Notes: generated by a model not told the origin, from the letters alone. Positions 7,123 to 14,930 are shown, numbered from the stretch's first letter. The stretch: DNA of 15,082 bases from Chloroflexota bacterium (GCA_016210295.1 JACQUM010000049.1:1-15082); one strand, 5' to 3'. A program made the numbers and translations.

Positions 7123-7128
7123 ATTATA
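7123..7128 (-). promoter_or_regulatory. -10 box of the FAH-family gene
   Basis: A perfect TATAAT on the minus strand would start a leader of about 39 bases. No good -35 box is seen at 16-18 bp; the sequence there is A-rich (AAAATA region). It may need an activator. Confidence 0.45.
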
Positions 7129-7220
7129 CACCCCGGCGACAAAGCTATTTTCCGGTGCACACCACCGAAGAATAGGCCCAAGAGAGCGGGCGCGGACTAT
7201 CACAAGCCGATGGTCTCCTG

Positions 7221-7226
7221 TATACT
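7221..7226 (+). promoter_or_regulatory. -10-like box of the anion permease gene
   Basis: TATACT matches consensus at five of six bases and lies about 40 bp before the proposed start codon. The -35 region is poor (CTATCA at an 18-bp spacing), so this is tentative. Confidence 0.3.
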
Positions 7227-7264
7227 GGTTCCGCGGGCTGGGGAGGACTCAGTCCGTTTTTTGT

Positions 7265-8551
7265 ATGTTAGCTGCTGCTATCATCCTGGCGGCCACCTAT
7301 GTCGGCATCGCCTCCACACGGCTACCGCGGGTCAACATAGACCGTCCCGCCGCGACCCTGGTGGGCGCAGTTCTCATGCTCCTTGCGGGCGTAATGACTT
7401 TCGAGCAGGCTGTGAGGGCCATCGACTTTCACACACTCGCCCTGTTGCTGGGCATGATGCTTCTCGTCGTCGTGCTCCAACGAGGGGGGTTCTTTACACT
7501 CTTGGCGACGAAGGCGGTGGCGGCCGCCCCCACCCCTGGCCGGCTTATGGTGAGCGTCGTGGTGGCGACGGCGGTTTTCAGTGCTTTCCTCGTCAACGAC
7601 GTGGTGGTGCTCCTGTTCACACCGGTCGTCATCCAAGCCTGCCGGATGCAGAGGGTCAACCCGGTTCCGTACCTTATCGGCGAGGCCATGGCATCCAACA
7701 TCGGCTCCACCGCCACCATCGTCGGCAACCCCCAAAACATGATTATCGGGGTGACATCGGGGATACCCTTTGCCCGCTTCTTCGCCTATCTGGCGCCGGT
7801 GGCGGCGGTGTCCACCCTCCTTCTCCTGGTCGTGGTGTGGAAGTTCTATGGCAAGCGAGTGCGCTACTACGTCGCGGGCGGTGGAGGTGCTCCCACGGCG
7901 ACCCTCCCAACCACAGGCGGCGAGGTGAGCCGAGGGGCAATAAGCGTCGACTACGGCGTGTTGGCCCGCTCCGTTCCTGTCCTCGTTCTCCTGGTTCTCG
8001 GCTTTTTCCTCAGCTCTTTGATCGGTGTGAGCATACCTCTCCTTGCTCTCGTGGGAGGCGTTGCTGCCATGGTGGTAAGCGGCGTCAAGCCAACGGACGT
8101 CATCCGAGGCGTCGACTGGCCCCTGCTGGTGTTCTTTGGAGGACTCTTCGTGGTCGTAGGAGGCGCGCGCCAGGCCGGGATACTGGACGCCTTGCTTCAG
8201 AGCGTGGAGATCGATTCCAGCCTGAGAGGCATTCTTTCAATCCACATCTTCAGCGCCCTGGTCTCTCAGCTCGTGAGCAACGTTCCCCTCACGGTCCTCA
8301 TGGTTCCCCTCCTAGAGGGTCTGCCGGGCGACACTCTATGGGTGAGCCTGGCGGCAGGAGCGACATTGGCTGGAAACGCCACCCTCATCGGCGCCGTAGC
8401 TAACATCATCGTGGCGGAGCAGGCCTACCGCGAAGGGGTGGTCGTACACTTTGCAGAGTTCTTGAAGGTGGGGCTGGTGGTGACCACCCTGACACTCGCT
8501 GCGTCCATGGGCGTCCTGGCGATCGAGTTTCATCTCGGTTTTCTGCGGTAG
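7265..8551 (+). CDS. SLC13/ArsB-NhaD superfamily anion permease
   Basis: A 428-residue integral membrane protein with about eleven hydrophobic segments in two halves joined by a polar linker (about 197-230). Each half carries the paired motifs of the ion transporter superfamily: FLVNDVVVLLFTP (108-120) and SNIGSTATIVGNPQN (144-158) in the first, SNVPLTVLMVP (338-348) and AGNATLIGAVANIIVAE (369-385) in the second. Such proteins move organic or inorganic anions such as dicarboxylates, sulfate or arsenite with ions; the substrate here is unknown. The reading frame is open far upstream, but that part is antisense to the FAH gene and not credible. The ATG at 7265 gives a normal length, yet its nearest GGGGAGGA lies about 17 bases away, too far for a usual ribosome binding site, so the start is uncertain. 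Confidence 0.9.
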   Translation: MLAAAIILAATYVGIASTRLPRVNIDRPAATLVGAVLMLLAGVMTFEQAVRAIDFHTLALLLGMMLLVVVLQRGGFFTLLATKAVAAAPTPGRLMVSVVVATAVFSAFLVNDVVVLLFTPVVIQACRMQRVNPVPYLIGEAMASNIGSTATIVGNPQNMIIGVTSGIPFARFFAYLAPVAAVSTLLLLVVVWKFYGKRVRYYVAGGGGAPTATLPTTGGEVSRGAISVDYGVLARSVPVLVLLVLGFFLSSLIGVSIPLLALVGGVAAMVVSGVKPTDVIRGVDWPLLVFFGGLFVVVGGARQAGILDALLQSVEIDSSLRGILSIHIFSALVSQLVSNVPLTVLMVPLLEGLPGDTLWVSLAAGATLAGNATLIGAVANIIVAEQAYREGVVVHFAEFLKVGLVVTTLTLAASMGVLAIEFHLGFLR

Positions 8552-8586
8552 CGGCTCCCTGCCCTTCTCAGCGACAAACTCCCGGC

Positions 8587-8617
8587 GAAGTCCGTCGTCT
8601 TGCGTTTTTTGGACTTC
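8587..8617. terminator. Possible weak bidirectional terminator
   Basis: GAAGTCC (8587-8593) and GGACTTC (8611-8617) are perfect inverted seven-base arms around 17 bases containing a run of six T. The element lies between convergent genes, and its right arm overlaps the stop codon of the acyl-CoA dehydrogenase gene. The T-run sits in the loop rather than after the stem, so the terminator role is doubtful. Confidence 0.3.
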
Positions 8618-9821
8618 ACACCTCTCGTTCCCGCATGGGCTGGCGGGAGACGGAGGGGCCATAAGGGACCTGGTTCCCTAGCAAGGCGCGGGCGATGCCG
8701 ACTTTGAGCACCTCGTCGGCGCCGCCGTAGAGGGACAGGTGCCGGGCATCGCGGTACATGCGCTCCAGGGGGTGGACGTCCATGTAGCCGTGGCCACCCA
8801 GGACCTGCATGGCCTTGGACGACGCCTCGACCGCAGCGGAGGCAGCGACGGTCTTGGTGGCCCAGAGAACGTAGGCGTCCCCGGGGTCGCGAAAGAGCCC
8901 CTGGTCCACCCGGCGCGCAGCCTGGTATGTCAGAGCCCGCACCGTCTCGGCGGCTATGACGGCGTCGGCAAGGAGTAGCTGGACGGCCTGGAGGTCCCCC
9001 AGATGCCCGCCGTAGATCTCGCGGAAGTTGGCGTAGTCGCGGGCGTAGGCGGCGCACTCCTCTATGAGGCCCAGGGCCCGGGCGGCGAGGAGCGGCTGGA
9101 TGGCGTTCATGCTATGGGTGACAGTCTCCGCCCCCTGTCCTTCTTTCCCGAGCAGGGCGCGGGCGGGGACCTGGCAGCTATCGAAGCTGTAGTCGGGGTG
9201 AGGGAGGCCGCGAAGCCCCATCCCCAAATCGCGGCGCAGGCCGAAGAGGCCAGGGGTCGTGCTCGGCATGAGAAAGGCGGTGACTCCCTCTGATCCACCT
9301 GGCGCCGTCCGCGCGAAGACGACGAAGAAGTCCGCCTGAGGACCACCCGAGACGTAGTGCTTCTCGCCGGTGAGGGTGTAAAGGTCGCCGTTCCGCTCGG
9401 CGCGGAGCGCGATGCCTCCCACGTCCGAGCCGGCGTTGGGCTCCGTCAGAGCAAACGCGCCCCGCCTTTCTCCGGAGGCGAGCGCGGGAAGGTACTCCCC
9501 TTTCTGCTCCGCCGATCCGGCGAGGCGGATGGCCCAGGTACAGAGCGCCTGGAGGATGAGGATCTGGGCCGAGGACGCACAGGCCCGGGCGACCTCCTCC
9601 ACGGCGACGACGAGCCCCAGTGTGCCCGCCCCTGTCCCGCCTTCCTCTTCTGAGGGGAGGAGGGCGGTGAGCCCCTGCTCCCGGAAAAGTTGGAATACGT
9701 TCTCCGGGTACTGTCCGGAGCGGTCTATCTCTCCTGCTCGGGGGGCAACCCGCGCCTGGACGAGTCCTCGCACCACCCTCCGGAGTAGACGGTGCTCTTC
9801 CGATAGATCGAAATCCGTCAC
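8616..9821 (-). CDS. Acyl-CoA dehydrogenase family protein
   Basis: A full-length 401-residue flavoprotein of the acyl-CoA dehydrogenase family, which normally forms the alpha-beta double bond of acyl-CoAs and passes electrons to ETF. The first family signature, ALTEPNAGSD, is at 124-133, and the second region runs from QVLGGHGYMD (339-348) to YGGADEVLKVGIAR (365-378). The usual catalytic glutamate in the YEGT motif is replaced by Gly366. The alternative site used in isovaleryl- and long-chain enzymes aligns with Ile241. Neither standard catalytic base is therefore seen. The start is GTG with AGGAGGG only a few bases upstream. It is 71 bp downstream of the small unknown gene, on the same strand, and may be read with the DtxR operon. 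Confidence 0.92.
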   Translation of the reverse strand: MTDFDLSEEHRLLRRVVRGLVQARVAPRAGEIDRSGQYPENVFQLFREQGLTALLPSEEEGGTGAGTLGLVVAVEEVARACASSAQILILQALCTWAIRLAGSAEQKGEYLPALASGERRGAFALTEPNAGSDVGGIALRAERNGDLYTLTGEKHYVSGGPQADFFVVFARTAPGGSEGVTAFLMPSTTPGLFGLRRDLGMGLRGLPHPDYSFDSCQVPARALLGKEGQGAETVTHSMNAIQPLLAARALGLIEECAAYARDYANFREIYGGHLGDLQAVQLLLADAVIAAETVRALTYQAARRVDQGLFRDPGDAYVLWATKTVAASAAVEASSKAMQVLGGHGYMDVHPLERMYRDARHLSLYGGADEVLKVGIARALLGNQVPYGPSVSRQPMREREV

Positions 9822-9892
9822 GTCCCTCCTGGGATGCCGCGGACTCTTGGCGGCTTTTTGATCGCTAAGGGGCCTGCCGACTCAAGGAAATT

Positions 9893-10225
9893 CTACACCT
9901 GGCCCGCGGCTGGGGATTCACGCGTGCTTTTGTAGGCGCGAGCGCGAGCGGCGAGACGTTCCAGGCTCCTCAGCAGGGCATCGGCCTCGCCAGGGGCAAG
10001 GGAGAAGGGTTTCAAAATAGTTGCGGGCAGGGTCAGATAGGCTCGATAGCTCTCCCAGGCGCGGGCTTCGGCCTCCACGGTTGAGGCGGAGAGGAGGGCC
10101 CGGAGGTACTTTCGCTGAAAGCGGCCTATGGCCTTCTCCAGAACTTCCTCCTCTGCCGCTAGGGTGGCGGAGACGCGCCCGGCGGCTTCCCACTCCCAGG
10201 CGGCAACGCCCAGCACGTCCTCCAT
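9893..10225 (-). CDS. Unknown 110-residue protein downstream of DtxR regulator
   Basis: I do not recognise this protein. It is soluble and looks almost wholly helical, rich in Ala, Glu, Arg and Leu, with heptad-like stretches around residues 20-45 and 80-97 and no Cys, His or membrane segment. It is supported as a real gene by position: its ATG follows the DtxR stop by 16 bases and has AGAGGA seven bases upstream. Shared transcription suggests a link with metal-responsive control or the aldo/keto reductase, but no function can be assigned. Confidence 0.7.
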   Translation of the reverse strand: MEDVLGVAAWEWEAAGRVSATLAAEEEVLEKAIGRFQRKYLRALLSASTVEAEARAWESYRAYLTLPATILKPFSLAPGEADALLRSLERLAARARAYKSTRESPAAGQV

Positions 10226-10241
10226 AGGCGCGTCCTCTTTC

Positions 10242-10988
10242 CTATTCCTTGGTCCTGACCCAGATGCGCGCCGCGACGGCGTAGCTTACGGAGACGCCCC
10301 GCCGACTCTCGCTGTCGAAGACGACGACGCCCCGGAAAGGCGAGACTTCCTGGACGGTGATGGTCTTGTTGGGGACGACGGCGTTCAAGACCAGGAATTG
10401 GAGGAGCTGTTCGTCCTCCTCGGGCACACGGTCTACAAGGTATTGCAGCCTCTCTTTTGCCTTGTCGAGGCTATGCACCCTGTCCGTCGGTGGTGTATAG
10501 CCGCTGCCGGGGATGGGGCGACCGAAGGGGCACGTCTTGGGGTTCCCCAGGAGCTGGACGATTCTCGCCTGTATCTCGGGAGAGATGGCATGCTCCAGAC
10601 GGTGCGCCTCGATGTGCGCCCGGTGGAGGTCTATGCCCAGGACATCTACGGCAAGGCGCTCCGCCAGGCGGTGTCGGCGGACCATGTCTTCGGCGAGGAG
10701 GAGCCCTTGGGCTGTGAGACCTAGCTCTCGGTTCGGTCCCACCTCCACCAGGCCCTCCCGCTCCATCCGGCGCGCCATGCCAGCGATGGAGGGGAGGGAG
10801 GTGCCGAGCCCCTCGCTGGGCGGCATCTGCTTCAGGTACTCGGCCAGATGGCTCAGCGTCGCCCGCACTCCCTCCTCGCGCAGGATGTAGAGGGCGAGAA
10901 GGTAGTTCTCGACGACAGGCGAGCGGCGCAGAGAGGCCCCTGTCGTCGAGGCAAGCTCGGTTCGGGCCTTGCGAGACCGCGCGGGCAT
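10242..10988 (-). CDS. DtxR/MntR-family metal-dependent transcriptional regulator
   Basis: A 248-residue DNA-binding regulator, near the length of three-domain DtxR/IdeR proteins. An N-terminal winged helix (about 20-95) is followed by the dimerisation and metal-binding domain with RRHRLAERLAVDVLG (104-118) and HIEAHRLEHAIS (125-136), then PFGRPIPG (154-161) and a C-terminal FeoA/SH3-like domain (about 175-246). Ligands corresponding to DtxR His79, Glu83, His98, Glu105 and His106 are kept (His106, Glu110, His125, Glu132, His133). Met10 is replaced by Asn28 and Cys102 by His129, so metal preference cannot be assumed. About eight extra residues (PPSEGLGT region, 56-63) enlarge the helix-turn-helix. 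No matching operator was recognised. It lies 33 bp after the aldo/keto reductase gene. Confidence 0.92.
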   Translation of the reverse strand: MPARSRKARTELASTTGASLRRSPVVENYLLALYILREEGVRATLSHLAEYLKQMPPSEGLGTSLPSIAGMARRMEREGLVEVGPNRELGLTAQGLLLAEDMVRRHRLAERLAVDVLGIDLHRAHIEAHRLEHAISPEIQARIVQLLGNPKTCPFGRPIPGSGYTPPTDRVHSLDKAKERLQYLVDRVPEEDEQLLQFLVLNAVVPNKTITVQEVSPFRGVVVFDSESRRGVSVSYAVAARIWVRTKE

Positions 10989-11021
10989 TCCTTGCCGCCT
11001 TTTCGGGTGTACCCTACCCTC

Positions 11022-12005
11022 TCATCGGAAATAGACCGGCGCCACGCTCTTCACGGAGTCCCACACCTCGTTGCATGCCTCGATGCCTTCCGGCGAGAGG
11101 TCCGTCTCCCATGCTCCCAGGTTCTCCTCCAGCTGCGCCAGGGTCCGCGCCCCCACGATGACGGAGGTCACCCGTGGGTTCGCTCGGACCCAGCCCAGGG
11201 AAAGACGGGGCAGGCTCGTGCCGTGCCGTCCGGCGATCTCTCCGAGGCGCTCCACGGCCTGGAAGTTCTGCGAATGCCAGTACCGTTGCTTGTACAGCTC
11301 CCTCTCGCTCATGCGAGTGTTGGGCGGAGGAGGCTCGCTGGCCCGGTACTTGCCGCTGAGGAACCCGCCCGCCAGGGGGTTGTAGACGATGACGCCGATC
11401 TTCTGGTCGGCACAAAGAGGGAGCAACTCCCCCTCGATGTTCCTCGCGAGGATGTTGTAGACGGGCTGGACGGACTCCATTCGAGGGTAGCCATGGCGGT
11501 CGCTGGTCCAGAGGGCCTTTGTGAGGAACCAGGCGGCGTAGTTGGAGCAGCCGATATACCGTACCTTGCCTTGCCTGACCAGGTCAGCCAGCGCGCTCAA
11601 GGTCTCTTCCAGGGGCGTTGAGGGGTCCATGCCGTGGGCCTGGTACAGGTCTATGTAGTCGGTCTGAAGGCGGCGCAGGCTCTCCTCCACCGCGCGCATG
11701 ATGTTCTTTCGGGAACCGCCACGGTCGTTGGGGTCCTGGCTCATGGCCCCGTGGAACTTGGTGGCCAGGACGACGCTCTGGCGGCGGCCCTTCAGCGCCC
11801 GCCCGACGATCTCCTCGGAGAGACCGTTGCCGTAGACGTTGGCCGTATCGAGGAAGTTTACCCCCGCCTCCAGGGCGCGATCTATGATCAGGCGGGCCGT
11901 CTCCTCATCGCAGCCGCCGCCGTCCGCGCCCCACCCGAAGGTCATGCACCCCAAGCAGAAGTCGGAGACCTTTACCCCCGTCCGGCCCAGGTTGACGTAC
12001 TTCAT
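11022..12005 (-). CDS. Aldo/keto reductase
   Basis: A 327-residue NADPH-dependent oxidoreductase of the aldo/keto reductase superfamily, normal in length. The catalytic tetrad is complete: Asp53 and Tyr58 in FLDTANVYG, Lys83 in ATKFHG and His124 in YQAHG. Cofactor-binding segments IGCSN (151-155), VYNPLAGGFLSGKY and the late VIVGARTLAQLEENL are present. It resembles the YajO/Tas-like group that reduces aldehydes and ketones; the physiological substrate is unknown. The ATG at 12005 is chosen because GGAGGG lies five bases upstream; an in-frame start nine codons earlier would place that site inside the gene. It is the first gene of a likely operon with the DtxR-type regulator and the small unknown protein. 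Confidence 0.94.
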   Translation of the reverse strand: MKYVNLGRTGVKVSDFCLGCMTFGWGADGGGCDEETARLIIDRALEAGVNFLDTANVYGNGLSEEIVGRALKGRRQSVVLATKFHGAMSQDPNDRGGSRKNIMRAVEESLRRLQTDYIDLYQAHGMDPSTPLEETLSALADLVRQGKVRYIGCSNYAAWFLTKALWTSDRHGYPRMESVQPVYNILARNIEGELLPLCADQKIGVIVYNPLAGGFLSGKYRASEPPPPNTRMSERELYKQRYWHSQNFQAVERLGEIAGRHGTSLPRLSLGWVRANPRVTSVIVGARTLAQLEENLGAWETDLSPEGIEACNEVWDSVKSVAPVYFR

Positions 12006-12106
12006 CCTGCCCTCCATGACGCCTAGCTGCACGATAGCATACTCGTGGCCGGTTACGAAGCGAGCGCTTGCCTCTTGCCATTCTCAGCGACGAAAAGAAT
12101 CCCCCC

Positions 12107-12197
12107 TTAGTAGGCTGATGAAAAACTCCTTTCGACCATCCCCCTGCCCCCATCCGCCTGCGGCGGACTGGACTCCCCTTTTTCAGCACCCTCTTAG
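12107..12197 (+). repeat. Dispersed MITE-like repeat, copy 2
   Basis: A 91-bp element in the same orientation as copy 1, bounded by TTAG at both ends. The left 44 bases (12107-12150) and right 28 bases (12170-12197) match copy 1 closely, but the 19-bp core (12151-12169) differs and holds the hairpin TCCGCC-TGC-GGCGGA. The ends are imperfect inverted repeats, CTGATGAAAAAC at left against GTGCTGAAAAAGG read from the right. It stops four bases past the stop codon of the gamma-glutamyltransferase gene and could add a transcript-end hairpin there. Confidence 0.75.
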
Positions 12198-12201
12198 TAC
12201 G

Positions 12202-13854
12202 CTAGTACGCTGCCGCATGGCCATCGCCGCGGGGGTCGGAGGCTGCGGTGCGCACCCCCGTCTCGGGGTCCACGGCGATGACTTGGAAGTTCCCCGGCAC
12301 GACGGGGTCCCGGTGGGGCACCACCACGTGGCCCTTGGCCGCCAGCCCTCGGACTAGAGAAGCGGGCATCTCCGGCTCCACCAGGACTTGCACGGGTCGG
12401 CTCATACTGGCCGGGTCCGTGCCGGGCACGCTCGCCCATCGCGGCATCTCGATCGCCTCCTGTACGTTCATGCCGAAGTCCAGGATGTTGGCCAGCACCT
12501 GAAGGCCGGTCTGGGTCTGGGAGTCGCCGCCTGGGGTGCCACCCGCCAGGCGGAGCCGACCCCGCTCGTCGGTGAGGAGGAAGCAGGTCAGCGTGTGCAT
12601 GGTGCGCTTCCCGGGCGCGATGACGTTGGGGTGGCCGGGCTGGAGAGTGAATCCCCGCCCGATGCGGTTGTTCAGGAGGATTCCGGTCCCCTCCACCACG
12701 TAGCCAGAGCCGAAGACGTTGCTGTTGCTGTGGATGAAGGAGACGGCGTTCCCCCCTGCATCCACCACGACGAAGGAGCTGGTGTGGGTGTCGGAGCCGG
12801 TCGAAGGGGCCATCGCGACCTCCGCTGCCCGGGCGGGGTCTATCCGGCCTCGCAGCGCCTCCGCGTGCTCCGGCGAGAGCAGCCGCTCCACCGGCGCGTC
12901 CACGAAGCGAGGGTCGCCCAGGTGGGCGTTCCGGTCGGCGAAGGTCAGCTTCTTGGCCTCGACCATCAGGTGGGTCGCCTCGACGCCCGGCCCCAGCGCC
13001 GCCAGGTCGAAGCCGCCCAGGACGTTGAGCATCTCCAGCAGCATGATGCCTTGGGACGGTAGCTTCGGTTCATGGACCCTGAGCCCCCGATAGGAAACGG
13101 AGAGGGGGTCTTCGTACAGATCGGCTTGATGCGCGGATAGCTCGGCGGCCGTGTAAAGTCCCCCGTCCCGGGCCCAGACGCTGGCGATAGTCTTGCCCAG
13201 CTCGCCCCTGTAGAACTCGTCGGCGCCTCCTTGCGCGACCCGGCGAAGGGACCGCGCCAGGTCCCGCTGAACGAGCACCTCCCCAGAACGATAGGGCGAT
13301 CCGTCCGCCTTCAGATAGATACGGGCGCTGGATGGGAAGCGAGCGATGGCCTCCTTTGATTGGTAGAAGAGGACTGCCACCTGGTCCGAGAGGGCGACCC
13401 CCTTCTCGGCGTAGCGAACGGCCGGCTCTAGCAGCTCCGACATGGGCCGCGTGCCAAAGCGCCGAAGGATAGCCTCCAACGCCGCCAACTCGCCGGGAAG
13501 GGCTGCCGAGAGCGGCCCCCAGGCGGGAATTGTATTGTGCCCCTGAGACTGGAACCACTCCGGGGTCGCCTTCTGGGCCGCCGCACCCACCGAGACCAGT
13601 CCGTACACCTTGGAGGTCCGTGCCTCGTAGAGGAGAGCGAAGGCCTCCCCACCCAGGCCGCACATGCCCGGGTTGCAGACTCCCTCCACTGCGGCGACGG
13701 CCACGGCAGCATCGAAGGCGTTGCCGCCTCCCTTCAAGACGTGGACGCCGGCGCTGGCGGCCAGAGGCACTGCGGAAGCGACCGCGCCGTTCAAGGTCCG
13801 GACCGGGCTTCTGCTCAGGCCGCCGCCGATGGGCAGAGGGCGCTGGGAGGTCAC
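12202..13854 (-). CDS. Gamma-glutamyltransferase family protein
   Basis: A 550-residue Ntn-hydrolase precursor, typical in length. Family members self-cleave before a threonine that becomes the nucleophile of the small subunit and then act on gamma-glutamyl amides or related compounds. The cleavage region DTHTSSFVVVDAGGNAVS (355-372) places the likely nucleophile at Thr358 by alignment with the TTHYSVVD motif, though Thr356 is close by. The glycine-rich AGGTPGGDSQ motif (437-446) and NAFDAAVA (45-52) are also present. No signal peptide is seen, unlike periplasmic Ggt, which points to a cytoplasmic subfamily. The start is GTG, overlapping the stop of the peptidase gene as GTGA, so translation is probably coupled. 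Substrate is uncertain. Confidence 0.92.
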   Translation of the reverse strand: MTSQRPLPIGGGLSRSPVRTLNGAVASAVPLAASAGVHVLKGGGNAFDAAVAVAAVEGVCNPGMCGLGGEAFALLYEARTSKVYGLVSVGAAAQKATPEWFQSQGHNTIPAWGPLSAALPGELAALEAILRRFGTRPMSELLEPAVRYAEKGVALSDQVAVLFYQSKEAIARFPSSARIYLKADGSPYRSGEVLVQRDLARSLRRVAQGGADEFYRGELGKTIASVWARDGGLYTAAELSAHQADLYEDPLSVSYRGLRVHEPKLPSQGIMLLEMLNVLGGFDLAALGPGVEATHLMVEAKKLTFADRNAHLGDPRFVDAPVERLLSPEHAEALRGRIDPARAAEVAMAPSTGSDTHTSSFVVVDAGGNAVSFIHSNSNVFGSGYVVEGTGILLNNRIGRGFTLQPGHPNVIAPGKRTMHTLTCFLLTDERGRLRLAGGTPGGDSQTQTGLQVLANILDFGMNVQEAIEMPRWASVPGTDPASMSRPVQVLVEPEMPASLVRGLAAKGHVVVPHRDPVVPGNFQVIAVDPETGVRTAASDPRGDGHAAAY

Positions 13855-14930
13855 GGCTGTCGGATCAGGGCCTCGCAGAAGCGGGCCACGTCTACGAGCT
13901 TTGAGATGTGGACGCGCTCCTGTACGGTGTGCGCCCCTTCATCACCCACGCCCACCACAACGGAGGCGATGCCGTGCTCCCGCAGGATATTCGCGTCCGT
14001 CCCGCCCCCTGAGAGGCCCATCTTTGGCCGGAGGCCGACCCCTTCCAGGGCCCGCGTCACGCGCTGCACGATGGGGTCCTCGGACGTCAAGGTGTACATC
14101 TCGAACTCGATGCCGGTGTCCACCTCGATGGTTGCCTCGGGGTGACGGGCGCGAGCGGTCTCCAGGGCCCGGTCGAACCTCCGACGCAGCCTCGCCAGGG
14201 TCCTCGGGTTACGGCTGCGAAGCTCCCCCAGGAAGGAGGCCGTCGAGGGCACGGCGTTTCGGGCGGTCCCTCCAGAGATGAGCCCCACGTTGGCGGTCGT
14301 CTCCTCGTCCAGCCTGCCCTGGGGCAGCTTGGCGATGATCTCGGCGGCGATGCGGATGGCGGGCACGCCCTTCTCCGGCTCCACGCCCGCGTGGGCGCCC
14401 CGGCCCACAACGTTCACATCGAAGCGGAAGTAGGTAGGGCTGCCCGAGGTGATCCGGCTCACCGGCCCCTGGCCGTCGAGCACCACGGCTTCCCTGGCTG
14501 TTAGCAAGGAGAAGTCCAGGTTTTTGGCCCCTACCAGACCTCGCTCCTCGTCCCGGGACAGCACGACCTGAACAGGGATGCGAGATGCCTTGTCCTCCTT
14601 CGTTGACTCCAAAGCCTCCAGGATGGCGGCGATCCCGGCCTTATCATCTGCTCCCAGGACAGTCGTCCCGTCGGTGACGATGGTGTCGCCTTCTATGTTC
14701 GGTTTGATTCCTCGGCCGGGCTCCACAGTGTCCATGTGGACGGAGAGAAGGAGAGGGCTCCGCCCCGGCTCGGAGGCGACGAGGTTTCCGTGGGCGTCGC
14801 GCATGACCTTGAACCCCAGTGCGACGAGCCGGCGCGTCAGCTCGGCGGCGACGGCCTCTTCCTCTCCGGAGGGGCTGTCGATCCGGACCAGGTCGCAGAA
14901 GGTCTTGACCAGGCGTTCTTGGTTGATCAT
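13851..14930 (-). CDS. M20 family metallopeptidase, PepT-like
   Basis: A 359-residue zinc peptidase of the M20 family, closest in pattern to peptidase T-like enzymes. Two-metal ligands can be placed: His65 and Asp67 in SVHMDTV, Asp95 in LGADDKAG, Glu128/Glu129 in SRDEERG, Asp152 in VLDG and His334 in GAHTVQERVHI. The dimerisation domain inserted in the middle begins near residue 165 (GSPTYFRFDV). Such enzymes trim di- or tripeptides or deacylate amino acids in the cytoplasm. It begins with ATG after a strong AAGGAGG seven bases upstream, which overlaps the stop of the previous gene, and it overlaps the next gene by four bases. Together with the gamma-glutamyltransferase homologue it suggests peptide or gamma-glutamyl turnover. 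Confidence 0.94.
   Translation of the reverse strand: MINQERLVKTFCDLVRIDSPSGEEEAVAAELTRRLVALGFKVMRDAHGNLVASEPGRSPLLLSVHMDTVEPGRGIKPNIEGDTIVTDGTTVLGADDKAGIAAILEALESTKEDKASRIPVQVVLSRDEERGLVGAKNLDFSLLTAREAVVLDGQGPVSRITSGSPTYFRFDVNVVGRGAHAGVEPEKGVPAIRIAAEIIAKLPQGRLDEETTANVGLISGGTARNAVPSTASFLGELRSRNPRTLARLRRRFDRALETARARHPEATIEVDTGIEFEMYTLTSEDPIVQRVTRALEGVGLRPKMGLSGGGTDANILREHGIASVVVGVGDEGAHTVQERVHISKLVDVARFCEALIRQP

Noticed and set aside
6431..7264. Upstream in-frame extension of the anion permease
   Set aside because: It is antisense to the FAH gene, is low in recognisable sequence and precedes a normal permease N-terminus.
8565..12091. Shared TTCTCAGCGAC at 8565-8575 and 12081-12091
   Set aside because: An 11-base match is expected several times by chance in a window this long; flanking similarity is only slight.
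11905..12189. Minus-strand open frame of 94 codons
   Set aside because: It covers repeat copy 2 and the 5' end of the aldo/keto reductase in another frame.
3280..12197. Two-copy repeat as part of a CRISPR array
   Set aside because: The copies are almost 9 kb apart, differ in core and are not accompanied by spacers or cas genes.
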